A stretch of DNA of 64,000 nt. Source: Welwitschia mirabilis. Its lineage: Eukaryota > Gnetophyta > Gnetopsida > Welwitschiales. Location of the stretch: positions 97,843,834 through 97,907,833 of the forward strand of contig JBOZIK010000001.1 of the NCBI GenBank assembly GCA_051453625.1, given 5' to 3'. Made by a program: the position numbers and the translations under genes. This document shows positions 1 to 11,983 of the stretch, piece after piece. The notes under the pieces were generated by a model that was not told where the DNA came from, did no database searches, and was given only the letters and a program-made list of their open reading frames with translations. Numbering within the stretch: the first letter of the stretch is position 1; each line of letters opens with the position of its first letter.

Positions 1-1105
1 ATAGAAAATTAGTAAGCATTAATAATTAAGTTATCTAAAAAGATAAGAAATAGTAGCAACAAAATGGTTTTTAATTTATTCCAAAATCAATTAATAATCT
101 ATACCATAAAAATAAAAAAACAAGCCTTCATACATTTGCATACAAATCAAATGCTCTTTCATACACTGGGGTTTAATGTCCATATGGATACCCTATGATT
201 TGTTTGCTTATTCCTAGTCCTCCATGTTTCCTTCCTTTTTCTTTAGTTTTTGGCAAATAATTTCTATCTTTCTTTTATAGTTTTCCTCCATCAAAAGGCC
301 CTAAAATTAAAACTATAACAAATAATTTTACTAACACATAAAAATACATGTATAAATAAACCCTATTAAAAACAAGTGACATGTATTTTTACTGCTTGTT
401 AAGGTGTTAAAAATTTAATGGACACAACTATGCCTTGACAATTGTTAAAATTTATAATCGTTGAACTTATAACCCCATGGTCAAGGCCCAAGTAGCAATC
501 CTAAATCTGTAAAACAAGGGTAGTCTATTGTAATATAAGAAATCACAATCTATTATAGTATCAGCAATGTCAATTGTCACTCCTCCATAAGAATTGCTAG
601 GGAATTTTAGAGCTCCAAGGGATTTAGGTTTCTTAATTCAGGTATGTTTGAGGGGAATTGGAAAAGGATTAAGAGTATTAATATTGAAAAACTTCTTCTC
701 CTAGGAACTAATAATAATAGTTCATAAGATAAACTATCAAGCAAGCCCAAGCTATAATTAAAATATTGTGCTAAGCACAAAAGTGTTTCATGTGTAAGGT
801 ATGAACTTTAATCAAGATCTGATGGAAGGAATGGATTTGAAGATTTAGTATATCCATTTGCTATAAACAACATGATTAATTGTTACAATAGAAATTGTTT
901 ACTTCACATGAAGTCATCCATTGCATAGTGTATAGCAAAGAAGGCTTAGATCCATTTGAATAACCTTCCTTTCTTCATGTCCTATCCTGTTTGTTAGCCT
1001 TTTTGACTCTAGCTATTTTCTGATTTATAAAAAAATCAATAGCTTTGTCCTTGCATCCTTCTATATTTAGAGAATCACTATCACACACAAATCTAAGGAT
1101 TTCAC
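1..1105. other. AT-rich intergenic DNA, no gene recognised
   Basis: No reading frame, RNA gene or repeat that I can name. The short minus-strand frame at 975-1178 has no recognisable motif. Confidence 0.5.
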
Positions 1106-1109
1106 TAAT

Positions 1110-1860
1110 TAGGATAGAAGAGGTAGGTTCTTGGTGTTCCCTCTTGCATCTTTTATTAGATTGAAGAGGAACGTACATAATTTAAACCTCTTTCCATTTT
1201 GAATTATAGAAATTAAAGTTAAGAAGAAGAATAAGCATTTGATACATGAGAAGAATGAGAATTTCTAATAATAAACCTAAAGGCAATTGATTTCTAAACC
1301 AAAAATGAAATGGCAAGGTCCCTTCTCTATTAAGAGGATACTCAACATCTAATCCACCACATAGCTTTGCTAAATATTTTTGTAAATTGTAGGGATGATA
1401 AGTGTTATTGGGGTTGGTAAAGTGATCTTAAAATTAGGATTAAACTAATGGAAATTTGTACTTTCTTTACCCTTGTGGAGAGCTTCCAAGAGCTTCCTCC
1501 TCCTTTTTCTCTTTCATCTTCTCCTTCCTCTTTAGAATCTTCATCATGCACAACATATAATTTCTATAAAAGTTTCTTGAAGGACACTTTTCCATTCTCT
1601 TTCTTCAGTTTTTTGTAAGTAGGCTAAGGAACATTATTGTACCAATTATTGAAATTAACCTTATTTTTGAAATCTCATTACCACTTAGACATTGTAGGTT
1701 AGATAGGATGCAAGCAGGTGAAAAGTGATAGCAGCATTGAGGAGACAGATGGTGGTGCTAATGTATTTGTAGGGATAGTGAACAAGAAAAAAACAATAGC
1801 ACAAGATGCTTTTCTTCAATAAATAACTAATCATCAATGATTAGTTCAATCCTTTGTGCT
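1110..1860 (-). repeat. Decayed dispersed repeat, copy 1 (partner at 21660-22400)
   Basis: Shares short landmarks in the same order with 21660-22400: a catgcacaacatata string, then about 200 bp further a gatggtggtg block followed by a stretch ending in acacaag or gcacaag. On the minus strand both copies give acidic/basic coding-like runs (Glu/Asp/Lys-rich near 1480-1560). Probably a very old transposon coding region, perhaps gag-like, but I cannot assign a family. Identity is low and the boundaries are approximate. Confidence 0.3.
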
Positions 1861-2130
1861 TGTTTTTAATTCTTGCTATTTGATTGTTCATGATTCTATG
1901 CTACCTTTCTTAATTTGAGGATGTGTTTAACATGTGATAAAAATTATTATGCTTTATCTTATTATAATTTAACATTCAATATGAGATTGTAGCCATCATT
2001 TCATTTATATAATCATTTGAACATAATAATAAAATCATGATAGATTGTAACAATCTTAAAAAATTAACATACATTAATTTATGATTTATTATCCATACAC
2101 AATCCTTGAATAAATCCTTTATCAATATAA

Positions 2131-2505
2131 TACAATTAAATTTTCTTATCCTAAGCAAAATTGATGTGCTCACTTTGAAGGCACCATTATTAGATATCAA
2201 TCTAGCACTAGAAATTTAGGTTACACTACAAGCAAATATATGATATCATATTATCAACTGAGAATGACATCATCACATGATGCAAAGTATTTTGCAAGTA
2301 CAATTAAATTTTCTTCTTTTCCTAACCTCTATTCCTTACTTTTTTTATATTATTTTGTTCTTAAGTAGGGTGGATGTGCTCACTTTGAAAGAATCATTAT
2401 TAGATAGTAATCTAGTACTGTAAATGTTGGTTACACTATATGCAATTATATGACATCATATTATCACATGAGAATGATATCATCACATGATGTGAAGTAT
2501 TTCCT
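2131..2505. repeat. Two-copy direct repeat, unit about 165-200 bp
   Basis: The string gatgtgctcactttgaa occurs at about 2163 and 2373. Each is followed by a matching run that includes attattagat, tctag, ggttacacta and atcatcacatgatg. The upstream string acaattaaattttctt is also shared (2131 and 2300). The second copy carries about 50 extra bases between these blocks. No coding signal. Confidence 0.7.
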
Positions 2506-3031
2506 TGTTAGATTGAATGACAATACATGTAACATGCATTAATATATACGATAATTTAAAGGAACATTATGAAGTAATGGATATGTGTTGAGATACTACT
2601 TCATGCTTATGTGTGTAAATATTTTACGTAATTATACATATGCAATTGCTTTCTGCATAGAACATCCTGTATTTTAAATACTTGACAAATTTTAATGTAT
2701 TTTCTACACCTTGAAAATCGATGTTCAACATATGTCCATGAGTTTTTATTTTTTATTTTAATGATGAAACAATATTCCTTAATTAAGAATGGATATGCCT
2801 TAGGTACCAAGGAAAAGGATAGTAGTTTTAAAAATTAAATCAAGGTTATCATTTATAATATAAAGGAATCTTAGTTATTCTTCTTCAATAAGAAATGAAG
2901 GGGATTTCAAATACTTGATGTTAATTATTTTATACCAAATGAAACATTGCTTTAGAATAGTTTGTAGAAGGCTTTAAAGAAGATAAATATTTAATGAATA
3001 CTTCTTTTCTTAAGCACTTGAAGTGATTATT
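2506..3031. other. AT-rich intergenic DNA, nothing recognised
   Basis: No gene. The last 20 bases before 3032 (aagcacttgaagtgattat) resemble the bases before the E2 LTR at 29856, so the end of an element interior may lie here. Confidence 0.4.
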
Positions 3032-3740
3032 TGTTACATCTAGATTTTCCTAAGCTTTGGAAAACTTCCTGGTTAGTTAGCTAAATAATTAAATGTTGGA
3101 AGATTTTCCAATAATAAATAAGTCTAGTTGCTAATTATTTAAAATAATAAAAAATTATAATAGTAATAGTAAAACTAAGTATTTTCATGTTTATTTATTT
3201 TAGAAATTTATTAAAAGATTATCTTATAGTTAGTACTTTTAGTAAATTAATTAAAATACTGAATTAATTGTAGAATTTACTATTACTTATGCATGTTTTT
3301 CTATTCTTACAATTTGGAATTAGATTACTTGACTTAGTTTGAAAATTAACTAAAATTTTGATGTAAGTTTCTTTTAATTGTATCTTGTATATGAAATAGC
3401 AATTGTATGTGCTCTGAAGTTTTTACTCATGTTATTTGTTTGATGCAATTAAACTTATTGAGCACTGTTATTATATTATTTTTTACACCCCATGACTAGG
3501 CTTGGAAAGAATGGGTTAGGGGAACCCAAATTACCTATAGGCACTTAACCTTTACTGTTAGTTTTTTAAATACTTGAGTCCCTTAGCTATTAGAGTCATA
3601 GATGCATACCTTGTGATTGTGAACATGTTAGAGCCTTGAAAATGATCAGTAGTACTTGAAGATTTAGCTTAGAATAGGTATGGTTAACAACCCTTCTTGT
3701 ATTCCTTGTATGGATGTAGTTGTTTCTTGTATTATCTTGC
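3032..3740 (+). mobile_element. LTR of the E2/E3 gypsy family, probably solo or truncated
   Basis: Starts with TGTTACATCTAGATTTTC and aligns over about 700 bp with the 3' LTR at 29856-30668. Shared blocks include ttctattnttacaatttggaatt, gattacttgactta and attagagtcatag. A further stretch near 4030-4080 (cagggtagctagttg ... agtgatactctctga) resembles the interior of the long E3 LTRs at 47710 and 55512, so the element may run on to about 4650. No PBS or interior follows, which suggests a solo or broken LTR. Confidence 0.65.
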
Positions 3741-5180
3741 ATGTCTAAAATTGTTTGCTATTAAAAGTTGCAGAATCTTGAAGCTTTTCTTTAATACCTT
3801 GTGTGAATCATCTAGTGGTCTATAGAATCTATGCTTATTATGTGTCTTTATGTCATATTTTTTAAGGATCTTGTACAAACTATGGAGTCTTCACCTATCG
3901 TTTTGATGATATTCTTGATTGATCCTTATTGTTAGCCTTGAACAAGCTCTTCTTGTTAGCCTATTGTGAACCATAATGTAAATATCTTGTGTTGACCATC
4001 GACTTGTATCGTGATAAATTATGAGAACTAAAATTGGTCAGGGTAGCTAGTTGTTTGAACTTCAGGGAGTGATACTCTCTGATGTGAGTTCAAAGGTCAC
4101 TCCTAGAGTAAAAGGAAGAAATGTGCACAAAATCTTATGATATGTATACCCCTTCTGGTTCATGTGAAACAGACTCCAGGAATTTGTTAGGGAACAATAA
4201 TAAATGAGATAATGTTAAACTAATACTGAGATCTTGGTCATGCCTTAGATGTCTTATTTTCCTTAACCTTGTTCTTGCTAACCCTATTTCTACCCATTCC
4301 TTGCCTTGGTTTATACTGGACATTGTGATGGATGCGGTTCTCACACCATACATGTATGTGTAGGACCTATTGCAAAAGATGATACTAAAAAGAATTAAAG
4401 GTTGTAATGTAAACAGGGTGTCATCTACATGTTTGCTTTAGTTATCTACATTGTTATGTTTTAGTAGTTATATTTGAAAGAGACTCTATGTATATGGGAG
4501 ATATGTACTACCCACTTGATTGATATGATGATGTCAGTTGTTATATGCCATTTATGCTATGATTTGATTGCAAATAAATATTTTATGACTTTCTTAAAAA
4601 TTGCAAATATGTGTATGATTACTTGTCCTTCATGAAAATATTATAAACATTCCTGATATTATTTTCTCTTTTCTTACAAGACTTACTTTATATATATAAA
4701 ATATATTTGTTTTATAGATTTATTATTTGTGATACATAAATTAAGTCATAAATTGTTTATTTACACTAACTAGCTGTTAAAGCCATAACTTATTGTTTAA
4801 TGTACGAATATTCTTAAGTGTACTCTTAGCATAAACAATAAACTTAAATAGTCCTTTGATAAGAAGGTTNNNNNNNNNNTCAAAGCCCTTAATTGTAAAT
4901 TTTATGCTTCACCTTCCTCGTAAAAGAATTTATCACTTGCAATAAATAAATTACAAGCATGGAAAAACTAAAGGACTTTTAAAATTACGCTTAAAGTAAA
5001 ATTATCCTTAAAGGTGTGTGTCAAAAGTGGGAGCTCATTAAGTAATTGTTATAATATTAAAGGTCTCTTTATGTTGATACCATCGTAATGTCTTAAATAT
5101 TAAAAGCAAACTCTATTAGAAATTGCCGCTGCTAATCCTCCAGATTATTGTATACCCTCCACCTTGCTAAGTAAAATAAT
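3741..5180. other. Possible extension of the LTR, then AT-rich DNA with a 10-base gap
   Basis: 3741-4650 may be the distal part of the preceding long LTR (weak similarity to 47700-48200). The rest, around the gap at 4870-4879, has no recognisable feature. Confidence 0.35.
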
Positions 5181-5749
5181 GAAGAAGCTAAACTGCCTCC
5201 CCAGTCCTATTAAATTTATGTACTACATGCATTAAGAAAATGACACGTGGCATACAATTTGAAACTTATGGTGTGCATTGCATTTGTACATCTTATTTAA
5301 TATGAGATATCAGGCTGTTTAGCCCACTCTGTAAAATAATATTAAAATAAAAAGAACAAGTGGTCACCTTCTCTTTCTGTGCATCTCTGTGACGCGTGCA
5401 ACATGATAGCCACTTGCCCTTGCCTTATTCTCTCTTCCGCACATGACATGTAAGCTTGTCAACAGTCACGAATCATCTTGCCATACCATCAGCTGTCGAT
5501 ACGTCTTGTTATTGATTTCACTTGGACATTATCATAAGACACCGATAACATGGATGGTGGTTGAGCATGGATGCCGTAAGCCCAAATCACGCACTGCACA
5601 GAGCGGGTTAAACAACCTTCTATCTCTTATTCAATGAGGTGTACAAGTGAAATGAACACGACAATTCTGACATGTGCATGCCATGTGTCATCGCCCAAAC
5701 ACACGCAGTACACAAATTTAATACGACTGGGAGGCTGTTTAGCTTCTTC
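5181..5749. mobile_element. Foldback / long-TIR element (non-autonomous)
   Basis: The left arm 5181-5332 is the reverse complement of the right arm 5598-5749; both are 152 bp. The outer 50 bases are about 85% identical (gaagaagctaaac followed by the gcctccc block on both ends), and the inner end matches again at ctgtttagcccactctgt against its mate. Most arm differences are transitions. The middle, 5333-5597, is not repeated and has no coding frame longer than about 65 codons. Long inverted arms with a short unique centre fit a foldback or Mutator-like MITE. I see no clear target duplication, so the superfamily is open. Confidence 0.75.
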
Positions 5750-7126
5750 GCACATTGCACTATTCACCGCTTTGCTTTCTGTTGGAAGCCCCACTCGGCC
5801 TTGTAAGTTGTTACTAAGAAAACTAAACTAGGCTACACTCTAATTACACTCAACAAAACTTAACACCATTTTTTCTTCCTTCCTAATACCCCTATGATAA
5901 CAAATATTATGGCCAGAAATAATATCGTGGTGTTATTCTTAATAATCTTATTTAAGATTAGAGATATTCTAAATTTGCTATGGTAGTTTCAACTATAGTA
6001 TAATGATTCTACTAGTAAATCTTTTGTTTTATAACTAGGATTTTTAGAAGTGGATGTTACATTATTAATATAAAGAAATTCCCAGGAAGTATACATGAAG
6101 AAAATCACAAAGATCAATATCATCTTTCTAACCTAAACAGTATATTATTATCATCTCAATGTGTTATTTATTAAAAACATTGAATCACATTGGATTGCAA
6201 AATAAAACTCACAACATTAGAATACTATCACCATTATTTAAGGATTAATCATATAACAATGTAATATTAAATAATGAAGGCATAATAGATTTTTAAAAGA
6301 GTGATATACCAACTTAACCTATAAAAGTGAAGTTAAGAGAGAATAAAAACATAAAGAAAATGGTATTGTACTAAAATGATAATAACAATCTTTATTACAA
6401 CAATATAATAACTGTAACTATCCAATAACAACTATAAAATTACTAGGGCATGATCCCATATTAATACTCCTAAAGTACAGTTCTCCCATTAGAGCATTAT
6501 TAGAATTTCATCTTTAACCTTTTTCAATCATTAAATATTATTTTGATAGCATATAAATGTTTACATTTATTACCATAATTATTATCTTACAAACTAAAAC
6601 TAGGATCATAGGAACCAAGACCCGCACTTAAGCTTAGAAGATCATAATTATAATTGAAGATCAAAATACAATCGACACACTCATAATAACAATTGAAAAA
6701 TAAATATTTTGGAGGAAATCAAAGTGTCTAAAGAAAAATATCAACCTAAACTAATGTGTCTTAGAAGATCTTAAACCCGAAAGAGTCAATCATCTAATAA
6801 AATTTCTTATGTTGAGTTAACAGGACTTAATGCTTCTTACTCCTAATTCATTTTTGAAATTTTGATAATCTGGGTTATAAGAATTAAAGATTAGAAACAT
6901 TCTTTTCCTTTTTCCCTGAAAAATTAAGATTTTCACTCCATTTGGAGTTGTAAGCTTTGGGAAATGGGCTTTCTTTTTTAGACATGTTGATTATATAGAA
7001 TTATTCTACTACAATTTCTTGAAACTTTGGAATAGGTAAAGAATTCTTTTGTCTTATGCATGAAACTCCTACATACGACACATATTTAAGTGGGATGAGA
7101 TTTTCTAATTTTGAAAGTATTAATTT
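5750..7126. other. No gene; GC-richer to about 5840, then AT-rich
   Basis: 5750-5840 keeps the GC of the right arm of the foldback element and may belong to it. 5850-7126 shows nothing recognisable. Confidence 0.4.
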
Positions 7127-7412
7127 TCTTTGCAAGTTCCTCAAGTTTTTGGCTTACTTCATGGAAAGTACATATATATAAAAGCTAAAAAGTTTAGTTC
7201 TTATTTTCTTTTGTGATTAAAATGGGTGTTTCTCATTCCTAGAATTTTCTCCCTAATTTTCATAGTTTCAAGTTTCCTTGTAACTTACTCAAATTTTTGT
7301 GTTATTTCATGGAAATCATCTATATTTCAGAAATCAAAACTTTTGATTACTTTCTTTCAGTTATGACTAAGGTTGGTGTTTTTCATTTCCTAAAATTTTT
7401 ATCCATTTTTAA
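7127..7412. repeat. Two-copy tandem repeat, unit about 143 bp
   Basis: 7127-7270 and 7271-7412 share the run of a ctcaa..ttttg block, ttcatggaaa, catctatat-like, gggtgttt/ggtgttt, ttcctaaaat-like and a closing pyrimidine-rich stretch. Diverged; no coding signal. Confidence 0.55.
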
Positions 7413-7589
7413 AATAAATTTTGATGGTTCTTATATCCTTTTTTCTAAGAATCTTCCACATGTCATCATCTCTAAGAGTTGCCTACTTTGTGTTATCAAC
7501 TCATTATGGAAAAATTGAATTAACCTACCCTTTTCAGACCCATGTTGAGAACATTTATCATTAGATTTCTAAATATACTGAAGCCATCA

Positions 7590-8395
7590 TTAAATGTTCC
7601 ATCATCTTTTCATCTATAATTCATAATTTTTTTCTATGGACTTGAGACTTATGTGTACAATAACTTTTTTTTCAAATAATGTTCACTTAAGTGCTTTCAA
7701 ATTTGTGGTGGAAAAAAGTTATTGTTTAATCCTTTCTTTTAGTAAATAGTTGAAATTATACTTGCATATGTAATTAAGGATATTTATTTTCTAAACCTTT
7801 GCATGTCATACGAAAGTTTGTCAAAAAGGGGGGTTTGAAAAAATGATTTTTAAAATTAGTTAGAATGACTAAGCAACATGATAGTTGAGTTGTCAGGGAT
7901 TGATGTTATTAGCTACTCTTACAACATTTTTAGAATTTGACATTGGTTATTAGCCATTTTTTGATGAAGCATTTTGTTATACTTTACTATTGGTAATTAT
8001 CTTTTCATTTATAGTTCATATTTTCTCTTCTATGTGCTTGAGACTTGTGTGTAGAATAAAAACATTTTCAAGTAAGGGTCATTAAGTATTTTCAAATTTG
8101 TAATGGAAAGCAATTTCAAGAAAATGTACCACTATTTAATCAATAGTTGAAAGCAACTAAATTTGCATCATCCTTCAAAATCATAAATGTAACTTTCATA
8201 TTCTTGGACATGAAATTAAGGATATTTATTTTCTAAATCTCTAAATGTTGTAAGAAATTTTGTCAAAAAGGAGAATTTGAAAAAATGATTTTTCAAATTA
8301 GTTAGAAAGACTAGGTAAGATGATGATTGATTTTATCATGGATGAACATAATTAGGTACTCTTACAACATTGTTAGAATTTTCCATTGGTAATTA
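7590..8395. repeat. Two-copy tandem repeat, unit about 400 bp
   Basis: Matching order in both halves: cttttcat..ata, cttgagactt, tgtgt..aataa, ttttcaa.taa, tttcaaatttgt, aaggatatttattttctaaa, tttgtcaaaaagg, ttgaaaaaatgatttt, actcttacaaca. The halves begin near 7590 and 8000. Diverged non-coding repeat of unknown origin. Confidence 0.65.
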
Positions 8396-8399
8396 CCCT

Positions 8400-10255
8400 T
8401 TTTTCTTTTTGGCCTAAAGTGTATAGATAGGTAGGTTGGTCTTTTGTATTGCACAATGCCTCATAGCACTTGAGCCTATCAATGTTTGAATGTACTCCCA
8501 CTAACATGGGGACTTAACTATATATCCCCTGCACCCCCTCCTTCCTTCATCTCATTCCTAATGCTAATGTGGAGGTTTAAAACTAAGAACCCCAAGTTTA
8601 GGGTGCCCTAACTCTGCCACTGTGGTAATTGGTTAGGACTTGGAATCTTGGAATTATTGAAATAGGAAGACATGATGAGATAAAAAAATGAACAAACATC
8701 TTTATTATAACTAATGAATGCAATAGGCAAATTTTCATATGTATATGACTATGAGGATTCAAAAAATTAAACTAATGAATGTTACTTTAACAAAGTACTT
8801 AAACTATTTTACCTAGAAATGGAAAAATACATCTAGGACTTACTCACAAAAATTCAATAAAATTGTAGAAAATTTTGAATTTATAACATTAAATTAAAGG
8901 AAAAAAAGAAAATTAAGCATGTGACAAAAAATTTAAATCCTAAAGGTAACATATGCTCATGCTAGGAAACAATAGGATCACATCATCATGGAATAATTTT
9001 CTACCTTAATGGTACATGAGAAATATGGATTCTACAAAAGTAAACATTTATCATAAAATTGTGAATATTGCAAATTCAATGTGCATTTTGTAAAACATAT
9101 TAGAAAAATAGCAATCTATCATTAGACAAATATCATTATAGAAAATGCATATGCAATAATTGAAACATGTGTACAACATATGAAATAAAGAGTTAGTTTA
9201 AAAGGAATGTACCCCAAGTCCTAATGATGAAATGAAAACCCTAAATTTTTAGAATTATAAGTAAATAGAGCTTTTAAATTAAAAATTAAATGATTTATCT
9301 AGATATCCTTTTACAACAGAGTTTTCTTAAGTTATCAAAACCAACATATACCTCTAACTTTCTAGATGAAAAAAAATATTTAAAAAAATTGAGAAAAATA
9401 TGAAGCATACCAAATTAAAAGCTTTATCCTAACTTCTCTTTGATAATAGTGCTAAATTTGTAAGTTGTAATATATTAGATCTAACTAAATAGTATTTAAA
9501 ATATAATTATTTCATAGGAATCATATAAATGAATTCAAAGATTTAAAGGTTAACTCTAAATAAATAACTACAAAAATAAAGCTAGTAAAGGTGAATTTCA
9601 ATAGTATAAATGTGATAAGGGATTCATCTAATGATAACACTAAGCATTCAAAACGCTAGATTAGATAACACTAAGCATTCAAAACGCTAGATTAGGATTA
9701 CAGTTAGTTCCAAATCTAATAGTAAAGCATGATTAAACATACATCTAGGAGATTATAATAATTACATAATGTCTATAGTTGATTTTAATAAAAGATGCTC
9801 ACATAAAACATGAGATTACTTATCACATACAAAATGCATTAATAATAAAGAAATAAAATATAAAATCATATACATAAATATCATTGATATAAAAGCACCA
9901 ATGATAACCCTCACCATTAAAGATTAATTTCCTATTAAAAATGCATATCACCAATTACTTTAAGAAGTCATAATAATAAAATATTGATAAACCTATAACT
10001 CAATCTATTACAAGACTAATCTCCTAATTATATATAAGGAAAGAAGTAGCCATGAAGACTCTAAAAATATATTCAAAATATTTTAAAATATGAGATATAA
10101 AATAGCAGAGATGATTTTGGTATCCTATATAAGGAGGTTAGGGGCATATATACCTCAAGAGTTTAGGCATACCACCACCTAAGGATAGGCATTTAAAAAT
10201 TGAGTATAAGTGGGAATAATTAGAGGGGTGGGGGAATGAGGGGGTTAGTATCAGA
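8400..10255. other. AT-rich intergenic DNA with one perfect 31-bp tandem duplication
   Basis: No gene seen. Within it, 9633-9663 and 9664-9694 are two identical 31-bp copies beginning gataacactaagcattc. The segment next to 10255 could be the 3' flank of the LINE. Confidence 0.45.
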
Positions 10256-10261
10256 TCCCAA

Positions 10262-11974
10262 ATGTTACATTAGATAGCAAAAATGGATATACATAAAAAA
10301 AATTAAGGCATAAGCCACTCAAAATAGTTCTAGATGAAACAAGTTATATGGTAGTTACAACTACATAGAAGATAAAAACACATTACAAAAACTATCAAAG
10401 AAAAACATTAAAGCACTAATTTGATGGGAAGGGATGAATTTGATCTTCTATCTTCAAAGGCATAAAAGACTCATCATGGATCCTTCCACTAATGGAGCTT
10501 AGAGGAGGATGAACTTGAAGAGGATCATCCCTTATTTGAATATTGCAAGACCAAGATCAAATAAGTTGTAAGAGTTGGTAAACCTCTAGCTACACCCTTT
10601 CTATGTAATCATGAATGTGAAGTAAAATAAGATAGACATTATTAAAAACGAAAGCTGTAGAGGAATTCTTTTTCTTGAAGTTTAAGTTGCATTTGTATTT
10701 CCAAATGAAGTACATAATGCATGGCCTAATCATCTAACAAAGAAGAACATGTACACAATTAAATTAGGGTTGATCTAAGAAAAAAGTCTTTCTAAATTAA
10801 TAGGAAAATGTGGAAGGACATAAGAAACCCAACTTCATACATTATTAATGAGAGGGTGATAGAGAAACAAAAGTAAGAAGTCACTCTCCTAATCACACAA
10901 TAGATATGCAAGGTCCAATACCCCTAAATGATAGAAATAATTTCCAATAGAAAGCCCTTAAAACATCAGATACCAAAGAAGTGCTTAATCTTTGTAAAGG
11001 TTGGAAGCTTCCAAATTTGACTCAAAGAAGAGATTCACTAGTGAGATGGTTTTTGAACATGCCATTTCCTATTAAAGATAGAGATAAAATTCGTATCACT
11101 TATCAAAAGATGATAAAATTTTACTGAAGAGAAGGGAATTACAGATGAGTGATGTTTTTAGCATAGTTCTCCTATATGCAGAAAATAATCATAGGAGATT
11201 TGATATTCATGATGTAGAAATTGATGAAGCTTAATAAAAGCTTACTATAGAGAAGTAGAGACCCCATAAACGTGCTGAAAATCAATGAAGGTTGACTAGT
11301 TATTTCATAAACACGATTTTTGTAAAAAAGTTATTCTATAGCTAAACCATAAAATAACCATTTTTGAATTTGTGATTTCCAGAGAAGAAGAAAAAGGTAA
11401 AAACCCCCATGGGACAATATGTTGAATCAAATCACATGAATTCTTTAGATGCTTTCAAGAAATAAAAGAATGAAGCATCTTCCAAGACTTCCAAATGATT
11501 TTAAAAACATGAGCGCCTTGAATTTTTATCTCCAAGGGATTAAAAAACTAATTTATAGGATAAATGTTTTTCCATATCCTCTAATTCTTTGAAAATGAAT
11601 TTGTCAGCTACAAGAAAAGTAAATTGGAAATAATGGTAGTAGTGAGACACTATATCACTCATTTTTTACCCTAGTTAATACTTTGATGATGTAAATTAAT
11701 AAGCCTAAACCTCATGTTTTCTTAGGTGAAGGCATAATATTCTAGGAAACTCTAAAAATTCCTTTTTTCCCTTTTTCATAGAACTTCAAATTATTTGTTC
11801 TAGACTTGAATAAGGAAAAATAAATATGATTAAAGACAATGATAGATTTAGAAATCAAATATTGAGATGTAGGAGGAGAACATTTTTCCTCTATTTATTC
11901 ATTTTCCTTTGAATTCTTTGTAATGTCCAATTCCATAAGTTTTATAATTGACTTTTAATTGAAAAAAGAATTCC
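10262..11974 (-). mobile_element. LINE 3' part, copy 1 (RT tail / zf-RVT-like region), decayed
   Basis: Direct tandem partner of 11984-13738. Shared blocks include aggcataagccactcaaa, aatttgatgggaaggga, atttgaatattgcaagacc and gttgtaagagtt. The minus strand of the partner gives scattered L1-type C-terminal motifs (PKK..GLGF-like, then a zf-RVT-like zone), all with stops. This copy is either a 5'-truncated LINE inserted next to its relative or a tandem duplication of the 3' part. Confidence 0.6.
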
Positions 11975-11983
11975 TAAGAGTTA

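Noticed and set aside
5443-5831. Two small plus-strand frames as a gene
   Set aside because: They lie across the centre and right arm of the foldback element and have no motif.
9633-9694. Possible CRISPR-like array
   Set aside because: Only two adjacent 31-bp copies without spacers; a simple tandem duplication in plant DNA.
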